Source: Calliopum simillimum (taxonomy: Eukaryota > Arthropoda > Insecta > Diptera > Lauxaniidae). From it: a stretch of 64,000 bases of DNA. The stretch is taken from NCBI GenBank assembly GCA_951812925.1, contig OX638368.1, positions 67,108,569 through 67,172,568 of the forward strand. Direction: 5' to 3'. Below the pieces are notes generated by a model. The model made no database searches. It saw only the letters and a program-made list of their open reading frames with translations, and was not told where the DNA came from. The position numbers were made by a program, and so were the translations under genes. This document shows positions 21,513 to 31,263 of this stretch, in pieces (the stretch's first letter is position 1; each line of letters starts with the position of its first letter).

Positions 21513-22604
21513 TGTATATATATTTTAAAGTTATTGGTCTATGCTCTGCTTATGTGTTATAAGAAACAAGTGAAGTTATATTGAACACATGTAAAATGTG
21601 TAGTAAAAATTACTTAAGTAAATTAATTTAATTAAATCAGTTTCTCTAGTGCAAAATCGGGGATTGCAAAGACCAAACGTGAGCTGCATCTACTTGCGTC
21701 TTCCTATTTTATACAATTTTTAAGACACAATGATTGCTACCAGGCGCAATTGATATGAAATATATTATGTGGGCGTGTCGGTTGGCTTATTTGCACTAAA
21801 TTTGTGTAGATCCTAATGAATACAGATATTTATTATTGGAATAAAAGTTATAAATCTTCTGGCAACGGTCACGAAGATTTCAAGGTCAGTGACCGTTCAC
21901 CGATTTACTTCATATTGTACCACAATATTGCTCATGTTAAGGCATTTATTTGTACAAATTTTCAGGTCGATATCTCTTTTTCCTTTTTTCCTCACATATA
22001 AAATATGGTTCACTTTGTCTGGGAAGTAGGAGTGCCTATTAACTAATCGCGACCATCTTTGAATTTTTCTTAACTAGGTATAACTAACTCATCATAGGTG
22101 TACTTCTTTTATTTTTTTCTAACTAAATGTGTGAAATCTCCTACTATGCAACGGAGCGTTATTAGTAGTTTAGTATTACAATAGTAGTAAATTTAGTACT
22201 TTTTATCATATATTTACGAAAAAATGTACTTTGAGTTTACAGTTTATTTCAATAACTTTCCATTTCAATAACCATTCCAACAGACTAGGCATGAACCAAA
22301 TTTCAGCGAAATCGGAAAGGGTGTGTCAGATCTTGTTAAGCTAGGCTGTATTTTGGTATCTGTTTGTTGATTGATTTTTTTTTTAATAAAATTTAAATTT
22401 GCATACTTAGTTTTTGGATTAATTTAGACATTTTTTTTTTTTAAGTTTTTAACCGTTTGAGCCCACTATTCAGGGCCACAAAGAAAGGAAGCAGTTACTA
22501 TTTTAAGACAAACGACGTTTTGCCATACTCGACTAACTTAACACAATCTGATTTACAGAATTCTCCCACATTTTTATAAAATTTAAGCCTGCTGCGGGAC
22601 GTCG

Positions 22605-23529
22605 CACAGTGTACGGTTTGGCTGAAATTTGTGAATAAATCATAGAACTTTTGAAAGGAGTACGCTAGAGACTTCTAGTAAACGGCTTTGTAAAGCTTAT
22701 TCATCAGCCTTTTAAGCAAAAATATGCAAATTTGAAAATTATTTTGACATAATCTCAAAAAAGTTGATCAAACATGGGATTTTTTTCAAAAAATCAACTA
22801 CTTAAAGTAAGCATCACGGCTAGACCAGTACGAGTGAGCTTAAACATTTGGATGGTGTATTAACTGGAACATTTTAAAATGTATTTCGTGGCAAAAAAAA
22901 AAATTCGGTCTTTTTGAAAGGTGTTAGATAACCTCAAAGGTGACGGGATTCAATATAATTTTTTTTATTTATTTCATACTAAATTAAGAAAATTGTGGCT
23001 AGTTTATTGTTTATCGTGAATCTATTGAAGCTTATCCACGATAATATAGAGCACTTACTCCCAAATAGGCCTATAGCACAAGGGAGAAAGACGCAAAATT
23101 TCCCGCTGTACGAAGTAAATTTTTTCACCGAAATAGTCTTTATTTATACATGAAAAACAAAGTGTGCAAAGACCATTGCGAAATCGTATGCGCATAAAAA
23201 GTTATTCAATGTGCTATCTAAGACCTTTCAAAATGACCGAATTTTTTTTTTTTTGCCACGAATTACATTTTAAAATGTTCCAGTTAATACACCATCCAAA
23301 TGTTTAAGCTCACAAGCACTGGTTTAGCCGTGACGCTTAATTTAGTTGATTTTTTGAAACAAATCCCATGTTTGATCATTTTTTTTGAGATTATGTCAAA
23401 ATAATTTTCTAATTTGAATATTTTTCCTGATGAATAAGCTTTACAAAGCCGTTTGCTAGAAGTCTCTAGCGTACTCCTATCAAAAGTTCTATGATTTATT
23501 CACAAATTTCAGCCAAACCGTTCACTGTG
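22605..23529. mobile_element. Foldback element, 0.92 kb
   Basis: CACAGTGTACGGTTTGGCTG at 22605 and a near inverse ending at 23529. The arms (about 330 bp) stay inverted-complementary through the ACGCTAGAGACTTCTAG and AAATCAACTACTTAA blocks. The spacer (22935-23205) shares the TTTTTTCACCG and CGCATAAAAAGTTATT motifs with 12960-13050. No protein. Confidence 0.75.
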
Positions 23530-23639
23530 CGTTGCACTATGTATGTTTTTTTTTTTTTTTTTTGACAAAAAGTGCACACAAAAATAATTCACTACAAGGA
23601 CACATTTTCTTTAAAAAAATCAAACGCGAAATTAAAGGT

Positions 23640-23882
23640 TGTTTGAGAAGAGTATAAGCTTTTTTATACCCCAAGATTCCTGGTAGAGCGAAAGATATTT
23701 CGGGAATAGAAAAAACACGTTCCTTCTACTTCACAATTTATGTTTCAAGTGTCATAAAAAATAATTACAAAACTTCAAGAAAACGTCAAAATAAAGAAAG
23801 TTGGTTAACGTCAAAAATTACCTTAAGTGCTGTAAAATGAAAATAAAATTTATTGATTTCTGAAGAATCTTAATCTTCAACA
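23640..23882 (-). repeat. BEL copy 2, 3' LTR
   Basis: 243 bp with TG...CA ends (TGTTTGAGAAG at the left, CTTCAACA at the right on the plus strand). It is bordered by TSD AAGGT on the left and by the polypurine tract on the right. Confidence 0.92.
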
Positions 23883-23900
23883 TACACCCCCCCCTTGAGG
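23883..23900 (-). other. BEL copy 2 polypurine tract
   Basis: On the minus strand AAGGGGGGGGTGTA lies directly before the 3' LTR, the expected plus-strand priming site. Confidence 0.75.
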
Positions 23901-25029
23901 GGACGGAGGTCTCTCAGCAGGTGGGCGTCTGATTTGTGTGGTAGCGCGCTGGACGTCACCACTTGCTGTTTTCACCGTTACAGCCCTTGCGATACCGTCC
24001 TTAGAATGCAATTGAGTGACGCGACCAAGCTTCCATTGAAGAGGAGTTAATTTTCTTCTTGCAGGATAACAATGTCACCTATGCGGATCGGAATACCAGG
24101 CGTTGATCATTTGGAACGAACTTGTAAACTTTGCAAGTAATCTTTGTACCATCTTTCCCAAAACTGTTGTAAATACCATTGTAACTGCTGGTATCGTTGC
24201 AGGTTGACATTTTCAATACTGCTCAGATCTGGTGCAGGTATAGCGTTAAGAGCCGTTCCGATGATGAAATGGCCAGGAGTCAACGCGGGAACGTGTATTA
24301 AATTCAGAAAAGGTCAGCGAAGCGTTATTTAAAATTCTTTTGAGGTGAAATTTAAGACTTAACAGCGGCCTCCCACAGCCCCCCAAAATGAGGTGACCGG
24401 GGAGGAATATGCTTCCAAGCAATGCCATCTAGTGCGCAGACTTTGCTGATTTCATCATACGTTTGTTGATTATGAAACAAATCGTGTAATTCGTTACGCG
24501 CACCCACAAAATTTGTAGCATTGTCGCTGTATATAGCGAAGCAGCGACCACGACGTCCTATAAAACGTTTCAAGGCATCTAAAGAACCCTTTGTGCTTAA
24601 ATCTTCAACCAGTTCAAGATGAACGGCCTTGGTAACAAAACATACAAACACTGCAACATATAATTTTGCTGGGGAGGTACCACGACGACGAAAGTGAGTA
24701 TGAAAGGGACCGCAAAAATCAATTCCTACTATGTTGAACGGTCTGGTTTTGTGAACACGAAACTCAGGCAGATCTCCCATTAGTTGATCGTTCTTTATCG
24801 GCTTTGCTCTAGAACATCGAATACAATTGTGGACGACGAAACGCGCAGTCACTTTTCCATGTATTGACCAGAATGATTGCCTAACGATGCTCAACAGAGC
24901 TTGAGGTCCAACATGATGATTAATAATATGATGATGCTCTTCTAGAGCATAGGCATATTGGTTGCTTGCTATCATAATCCAAAGCTGAATTTCGAAGTCG
25001 ACCGCCAACACGAACAATGCCATGCTCAT
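23901..25029 (-). pseudogene. BEL/Pao integrase (frameshifted)
   Basis: The best frame (24352-25029, 225 residues) has an HHCC-type zinc region ending HNCIRCSRAK and the catalytic blocks GIDFCGPF (first Asp), YSDNATNFVGA (second Asp) and FGGLWEAAVKS (Glu). This is the DD35E core typical of Pao integrases, which insert the cDNA into the genome. The core is intact in sequence, but it is cut off from the upstream frame at about 25030 and the C-terminal domain (24351-23901) is in other frames with stops. Confidence 0.85.
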
Positions 25030-25314
25030 CTATGAAGGGGTAAGAGGTTGGATATTTCTCTTTTTTGGCAGAATATTCTCATTTTTTATTGTGTTGATTT
25101 CTAAAGCGAATTCGCTCTGCTGAATTGAGATTATAATTGCAGTTAATGCATGGCGCAGCTCATCAGCTGTAAGCACACCAGATCGAACATTTGCTCTATT
25201 TTTTGATGAGCAGTTATGTGCAAAGCGCAGAATATGTGCAACTACGTTAAGTAATTTTTTGTAATTGTTGTGATATTTTATATTTTCAATGAAGCCTTTG
25301 TCATAACGAGTCAT
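25030..25314 (-). pseudogene. BEL/Pao pol: RNase H-integrase connector
   Basis: A 94-residue frame in the position between RNase H (ends 25339) and integrase. It ends in LTPS, the point where the Pao 'L-T-P-F-x-D-x-x-G-x-x-R-V-G-G-R-L' block should begin; that block continues in another frame to the left, marking a frameshift near 25030. Confidence 0.65.
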
Positions 25315-25338
25315 GAGAATGATTTTACTTTTCTTCCT

Positions 25339-26085
25339 TTATAAAATGCTGTCGTCATGCAAAACATTTTTAAGCGTAGGTGGCCAGCATAAATCTGATT
25401 CCATTAAAAAACTTGGACCATAATACCACATCTTTGAGTTAATTAGAGCCAACGGTTGTGCTCCACGCGACAAAATATCGGCTGGATTCGATTCAGTTGG
25501 CACATGCCTACATTGTGAGAATTCACTTGTTTCTTGTATAAGAGCAACACGGTTGGCTATGAAAGTTTGCCAATTGCAAGCTTCTTCATGGAGCCAATTC
25601 AAAACTATGGTGGAGTCGGTCCAATATGTAATTTTTTGAAACTCTACATAGTCGAATATATCCTTAGCGCGTTGCACGAGCTGAGCCATAATGACGGCAG
25701 CGCATAACTCCAGTCTTGGCAAACAAAATTTTTTTATGGGCGCTACGCGCGATTTGGCACACAAAAGTTTCACTGCAAGAGCCTCTCCTTTCATTGAAAT
25801 GGAACGAATGTATATGCATGCACCGTATGCGTTTTCAGAGCTGTCGGAGAATGCATGCATTTCGTAAATAGCATCTGGTATAGAGGCTTGTCGATCAATT
25901 TTGAACTCATTTAAAGAGTGGAGCTGTTCCCTAAAATTAATCCAATGACTGTGATGCTCTTGCGGCAACGATGCGTCCCAGCACAAATTTAAGTGCCATA
26001 ACTGCTGCATAAATATTTTTGCCAAAACAATTACAGGATTTATTAGACCAAGCGATTCAAAAAACTGCAATTTCAGAAAGCACAC
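25339..26085 (-). pseudogene. BEL/Pao RNase H region
   Basis: The frame carries the Pao connection (LGLINPVIVLAKIFMQQLW) and RNase H residues HAFSDSSENAYGA (first Asp), LPRLELCAAV (Glu), [12 protein letters not shown] (Asp), and the closing HVPTESNPADILSRG. All four acidic catalytic positions appear present. It overlaps the end of the RT frame (26057-26085) in a different register, so one frameshift separates RT from RNase H. RNase H removes the RNA strand during reverse transcription. Confidence 0.85.
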
Positions 26086-27352
26086 TGCGTTTTGTAACGT
26101 TTGTCATTTTTGGTAGTAAGTTTTTATTATACAGAAATTTATCGATTAATGGATTCCATATCATCCCTAACGCTTTAATAGTATTTTCGCCTTTGATTTC
26201 AAAGAATTTTTCTCGATCTTCTTCAGAAATATTTTTAATCAAATCTTCGTGATTTGCGCACCACTTTTTCAATTCAAAGCCACCTCTGAAAAACATTGAC
26301 TTAAGTTGATTTTGCAACTCAATGGCTTCATTGATTGTGTTGGCACCCGTTAAGACATCGTCCACATAAAAGTCACTTTTAGCAACAGCGGCAGCGAGAA
26401 GGAAATATTGGCTTTCATCAACGGAAAGCTGCTGCAAAGTTCGAGTGGCTGGGAACGATGCGGCGGCTGTGCCGTATTTAACCGTATTTAATTGATAAAG
26501 CTGAACAGGCTCATCTTCGTTAGAACGCCATAAAATATAGTGATATAGTCTGTCATCCGGATGTAGCAGCACCTGACGATACATTTTAGTTATATCCGAT
26601 GTAAAAACATATGTGTAATATCGAAAACGCAATGCGATCGAAAATAAATCTGGCTGCACTATAGGGCCAACCATCAGTAAATCGTTAAGCGATACTCCTG
26701 AGCTAGTTTTTGACGAATCGTCAAATACCACGCGAATTTTAGTAGTTGAACTAGATGGCTTGAAAACGCAATGGTGTGGTAGAACATAATGAGATGTATC
26801 AAAATCAGCATGAGCCACGGGCTCCATGTGAGATAAATTTATGAATTCATCTATAAAAGCCTTGTACTGCAGTTGAAGTTCATTGTTTTTCCTAAATTTT
26901 CTTTCAAGGGCATTGAATCTTTTTAGAGCTATATCGTAAGATTTACCAAGTGCGCTCGGAGATGATTTGAATGGCAATCTTATTTGGTAACGACCGCTCT
27001 GTAAACGAATTGTATTATTTGCGAAATGCGTTTCGCATTTCTTTTCTTCTATGGTGAAATTCGATTGCATAAGATTTAAATTTTCAATATTCCAAAAAGC
27101 CTTAATACTTTCATCTAACGTAACATCATCCTTTCCGTTAAATTTTGTGCAGGGCGCCAAATTACAAAACGATGAGCTGACATTACATTCAGTTGGAAGC
27201 TTTCCAGCTACTGCCCAACCCAAAAGGGTGTTTTGGACTATTGGTAAATTATTCTCAAACCTTATTTGGCCGATGGATAAAATTTCATAAAATGCATCAA
27301 CACCGATGAGCATATCAATTTTTTGTGGTACATTAAAGAAAGCATCTGACAA
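26057..27352 (-). pseudogene. BEL/Pao reverse transcriptase (near intact domain)
   Basis: A 431-residue frame containing the RT fingers (YVLPHHCVFKPSSSTTKIRVVFDDSS), palm A motif FTSDITKMYRQV (catalytic Asp), the substrate block TAAASFPATRTL and the active site FYVDDVL. It starts in the protease-RT linker (MLIGVDAFYEIL) rather than at a true initiator, because the element uses one gag-pol reading frame. The RT domain itself is uninterrupted. Frameshifts lie on both sides, near 27360 and 26065. Confidence 0.9.
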
Positions 27353-27807
27353 ATTAATATTTTTTGGAATATTCCAATTTCAAATTTATTTTCAGGAAGT
27401 GGTCCCGTAATATGTTTCATGACAAGGGCTTCCAAAGTAATAGAAAATTCATTGAATCGTGACTTGATCGTAAATACTGATTTATATTTTGACAAAACGC
27501 TTGTATTATTTACGCAAGTAAATTCAGTTAAGGAAGACTGTCGATTTAATCCAGAAAGTTTAAGAATTCGCTCTGAAATCATATTTAGCTGCGAGCCTAA
27601 GTCTAACAACGCACGGCATGGAATATCTTGGTTATATTTATTAGTTAAATTTACAATGACAGTACCCAAGATATTATTTTCGCTATATTTATTGTGAAGA
27701 GCGACTGAAGATCCGTTGAAAGAGGTGCTAGATGGCGATAGATTACTAGATGGAGCTGGGCTTGTGTCAGAATTTTGGTGAAGTAATGAAGTGGTGTTTA
27801 TTACCAT
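27262..27807 (-). pseudogene. BEL/Pao protease region
   Basis: The frame contains IPCRALLDLGSQLNMISERI, the retropepsin active site, but the usual D-S/T-G-S triad reads D-L-G-S. The canonical hydroxyl residue is therefore replaced by Leu, which should weaken or abolish activity. Downstream KHITGPLPENKFEI is typical of the Pao protease-RT linker. The Gag knuckle frame overlaps at 27767-27807 in another register, showing a frameshift. Confidence 0.8.
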
Positions 27808-28141
27808 AAGTATGACACTTATAAATCGAAGTGCAATTATTTGCCTTGTGATTGTTTGTTTTTAAGCAATTTTCGCATAATTTCATTTCTTTTATTTTTT
27901 GGAGCCGATCACGGATCGGTAAATTTAAAAATTGCATACAACGATATATAAGATGACCACGTTTATGACAAAAATGGCAAGAGGTTTCGATATTTGTAAA
28001 AACCTTTGAACGAATGCTCTTCTGATCCCTTTTAGTACTATGGCTCGAGTTCATATTAGTAAATAAATTTGGTTCTACATTACCTTCAAGAATTTGGCAT
28101 CTTTTCTTCAAAAACATCATTAACTCAATGAGTGTCGGCAT
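27767..28141 (-). pseudogene. BEL/Pao Gag zinc-knuckle region
   Basis: Contains CHFCHKRGHLIYRC and CENCLKTNNHKANNC, two C-x2-C-x4-H-x4/5-C-like knuckles, and a final KCHTYGNKHH block that is the degraded third knuckle. It follows the Gag body (28221-29012) after a frameshift near 28220. It is the RNA-binding part of the capsid protein of this retroelement. Confidence 0.85.
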
Positions 28142-28220
28142 GCGGTCAGTAGAAGATTCCTCATTCCATTTGTTCGCAGTTTCCGCATCTAATTTCGTTG
28201 TGATGAGATAAACGATAAGG

Positions 28221-29012
28221 TCATCCCCAATGATCCGCTGGACGATTTAAATTTTTAAGTCCAACGAGATTATTATTCATTTGATCAATTAGATTGCGTA
28301 AATCCACATAATTTGCCTTATTGATTTTCTGAAACTGAAACATAAATTCAATATGCTTTCTTCCAATTACCTTCTTACTCTCGAATCTCTCACGAAGACG
28401 CGTTAGAGCAACATTGTAGTTCTCGGAAATTATCTTGAGTCCTTCAATAGTTGCCTTTGCTACATCGCCCAATCCTGTTACAAGATAATGAAATTTCGCC
28501 AACGTTGTGTAAGATGGATTGTTGTACACAAGTGAAAGAAATTCGTCGTACCAGCTCATCCAATCAGTAACTTTGCCAAGCTCAATTTTAGGTAATCTTA
28601 TCGCCTCATACCTCTCGATCATACTAGTTTCATTAATACCATTCGATGACATCTTATTAGTGCCTTCCAGTTCGTGAACAGAAACCTTAATAAATGATGC
28701 TGCACTATAATATATCTCCTCATACGTCGACCGGTTGGCCTTCGGAATTTCATCTGGATCCTTTTCCTCTATTTTCAGCTGAATGCTCGCAAAGTTGCGG
28801 AAAGCACTTTCTAATGCTTCAAGGCGAATATTAAGCTCCGTAGCTGATGTTAAGTTAAGGTTTTCACCAATTTTCTTTAGGAACTCCGCGGTTCGTTCAA
28901 TTTGTTGTTCGCACACGGTGCTACGAGTTTTTAATGCGGATAGATCATTTTTTGCTTTTGAAGACACGGTCTCCTTTTTGTCGGCTGCATAAGACTGCTC
29001 GGTGTCCGACAT
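28221..29012 (-). pseudogene. BEL/Pao Gag body
   Basis: 263 residues from Met at 29012, about 85 bp inside the 5' LTR-PBS border, the expected gag start. The C-terminal half carries the DUF1759-like sequence (LPKIELGKVTDWMSWYDEF, then KFHYLVTGLGDVAKATIEGL and YNVALTRLRERF). The N-terminal half is predicted helical and charged. The frame ends prematurely at a stop at 28221 and continues in another register. Confidence 0.88.
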
Positions 29013-29078
29013 TTTGAGGTTAGACTCAATAGCACGATTTCTTGAAATAAATAAATGTGAATATACCCGAAATAATAT

Positions 29079-29096
29079 CTCGCCGGGGCCTCCAAA
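29079..29096 (-). other. BEL copy 2 primer-binding site
   Basis: Directly after the 5' LTR the minus strand reads TGGAGGCCCCGGCGAGAT a base or two from the border. It starts with TGG and is complementary to a tRNA 3' end of the form ATCTCGCCGGGGCCTCCA. The tRNA species is not determined here. Confidence 0.75.
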
Positions 29097-29337
29097 TGTT
29101 TAAGAAGGGTATAAGCTTTTTTATACCCCAAGATTCCTGGTAGAGCGAAAGATATTTCGGGAAAAGAAAAAACATTCCTTCTACTTCACAATTTATATTT
29201 CAAGTGTCATAAAAAATAATTACAAAACTTCAAGAAAACGTCAAAATAAAGAAAGTTGGTTAACGTCAAAAATTACTTTAAGTGTTGTAAAATGAAAATA
29301 AAAAATATTGATTTCTGAAGAATCTTAACCTTCAACA
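29097..29337 (-). repeat. BEL copy 2, 5' LTR
   Basis: 241 bp with TGTTTAAGAAGG at the left and TTCAACA at the right on the plus strand, followed by TSD AAGGT. Near-identical to 23640-23882 apart from scattered differences. Confidence 0.92.
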
Positions 29338-29899
29338 AAGGTTATACATTCACTTATCTGTGGATTTTATTTCTCTCTGTGCCTGTTACAAACATACCGA
29401 ATCTTATCTATCTGCGTCTAATGTGTCGAATTTGTTTTTGGGGCGTGGCACCGCCCATTTTCACTTTGAGCTGATTTCATCTTACTTGATTTGATTGATT
29501 GTATATTAGGCATGCGCTTATTTTACGATTTTCTGATTTTCGTTCATGCCGCCCCCTGAAATCCTTCTAATGGTCATAAAAACAAATACTATGAAGTTTC
29601 ACGGCGATCGGATAACGATAACCCGGCCCGCAAGAGAGGTTAAGGTCAAGTTGAGGTTTCAGGCAAAACATAATGAAAATTTTTTTTTAACTTAATTAAA
29701 TTAGTCAAAGCATAACTTTATCTTATAGCAAATTTTAATACCTTTCCAACAAGCTATAATTGTTTAAAATCGGGTCCCGATCAAAAAAAGTATATCAAAA
29801 TTATATCAAAATGATATCAAAAATTTGTCAGTGACATACAAAATTTTGATAAAAAAAGGATATCACAGTGATATACGGAATGTAACGCTTTTTGTATAT

Positions 29900-30110
29900 C
29901 ACCATGATATCAAAAAAAGATATCAAAATGATATCAAAAAAAGATATCAAAATGATATCAAAAAAAGATATCAAAATGATATCAAAAAAAGATATCAAAA
30001 TGATATCAAAAAAAGATATCAAAATGATATCAAAAAAAGATATCAAAATGATATCAAAAAAGATATCAAAATGATATCAAAAAAAGATATCAAAATGATA
30101 TACAAAAATT
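29900..30110. repeat. 24-bp tandem array
   Basis: Units of AGATATCAAAATGATATC plus A-run, 24 bp, about eight copies. The frame repeating KKRYQNDI is only a translation of the array. Each unit contains two GATATC palindromes. Confidence 0.9.
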
Positions 30111-30429
30111 GTATATCAATGATATACAAATGAATGAAGTGCCGGTTTTTTTAACTCAATTATATGTTTGTGCTTTTTCACTTATTTCATGAGAAAATTC
30201 ACTTACTAAAATTGGCTGCGCGTCCGCTTTCCATAGCTTTTGTTTTCCCAACCACAGGCTGCATACAACAACTGAAGGGAGTGTCGGTTTTTTTGCACTC
30301 AATTATATTTGTGTGCTTTTCACTAATTTCAGTAGAAAATTCACTTCTTTTACACTAAAATTGACTGCGCGTTTGTCTTCTAAAGTTATCTTTCCATAAA
30401 ATCCACAAACGAAAACGTCAATTTTGACA

Positions 30430-30815
30430 TATCAGCAGCTGATAAATTTTTGATATCATTTTGATATACATTTCTGATACAAAATTGACATGTCATTCAA
30501 TGATATCAAAAATATATCAAAATGATATACAAAAAATGGATATCAGCCGCTGACAAATTTTTGATATCATTTTGATATACATTTCTGATACAAAATTGAC
30601 ATGTCATTCAATGATATCAAAAATATATCAAAATGATATACAAAAAATGGATATCAGCCGCTGACAAATTTTTGATATCATTTTGATATACATTTCTGAT
30701 ACAAAATTGACATGTCATTCAATGATATCAAAAATATATCAAAATGATATACAAAAAATGGATATCAGCCGCTGACAAATTTTTGATATCATTTTGATAT
30801 ACATTTCTGATACAA
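30430..30815. repeat. 111-bp tandem array
   Basis: GCCGCTGACAAATTTTTGAT recurs at 30546, 30657 and 30768, with a related GCAGCTGATAAATTTTTGAT at about 30435, giving 111-bp units nearly identical to each other. Confidence 0.88.
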
Positions 30816-31263
30816 TGACAAGAACTTGACAAGTTTTTTTGATCGGGGTAATAAATACGAATTCTATGAATTTTTCTTTTATCGACATTAGCAAAATTGC
30901 CGCAAAATGCTATTCTACTACATATGGTATTTTGCGGCAATTTTGTTAATGCCGTAAAAGAAAAATTCATAGAATTCGTATTTATTACCTGATTTTAAAC
31001 AATTATAGCTTGTTGGAAAGGTATTTAAATTTGCTATAAGATAAAGTTATGCTTTGACTAATTTAATTAAGTTTAAAAAAATTTTCATTATTTTTTGCCT
31101 GAAACCTCAACTTGACCTTGACCTCTCTTGCGGGCCGGGTTATCGTTATCCGATCGCCGTGAAACTTTATAGTATTTGTTTTTATGACCATTGGAAGGAT
31201 TTCAGGGGGCGGCATGAACGAAAATCAGAAAATCGTAAAATAAGCGCATGCCTATTGTATATA

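Larger units (their letters stand above)
23640..29337 (-). mobile_element. BEL/Pao LTR retrotransposon, copy 2 (near full length)
   Basis: A 5.7 kb provirus on the minus strand. It has two LTRs of about 242 bp (23640-23882, 29097-29337), a 5-bp TSD AAGGT (23635-23639 and 29338-29342), a primer-binding site and a polypurine tract. It carries gag, protease, RT, RNase H and integrase in the BEL order. The single gag-pol frame is broken by at least five frameshifts. The LTRs differ only by scattered substitutions and small indels, so insertion is fairly recent compared with the other elements. Its empty site is represented at 33043-33155. Confidence 0.95.
29776..30847. mobile_element. Inner satellite-bearing element (GATATC-rich)
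   Basis: Bounded by CCCGATCAAAAAAA and its inverse TTTTTTTGATCGGG. The host arm reads AAAATCGGGT/AATAAATACG when empty (seen at 55641-55660 and, inverted, near 30985), so the insertion limits are directly visible; only GT appears duplicated. The interior has a 24-bp array, a unique centre (30130-30420) and a 111-bp array. No protein. Confidence 0.75.
29507..31254. mobile_element. Foldback DNA transposon with 8-bp TSD, copy 1 (contains an inner element)
   Basis: Ends TAGGCATGCGCTTATTTT and the exact inverse. Flanked by TTGTATAT at 29499-29506 and 31255-31262. Arms of about 330 bp are near-identical inverted repeats. The left arm is interrupted at 29776-30847 by a satellite-bearing inner element; without it this copy would be about 674 bp, similar to copy 2 (645 bp at 55387). 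An 8-9 bp TSD fits hAT, P, Merlin or Mutator-like elements; no transposase is present to decide. Confidence 0.85.

Noticed and set aside
29900..30110. CRISPR-like regular repeats
   Set aside because: Tandem array without distinct spacers, in a eukaryotic transposon context.
29825..30133. ORF with KKRYQNDI repeats and its minus-strand mirror
   Set aside because: Translation of the 24-bp tandem array; no start context and no flanking coding signal.
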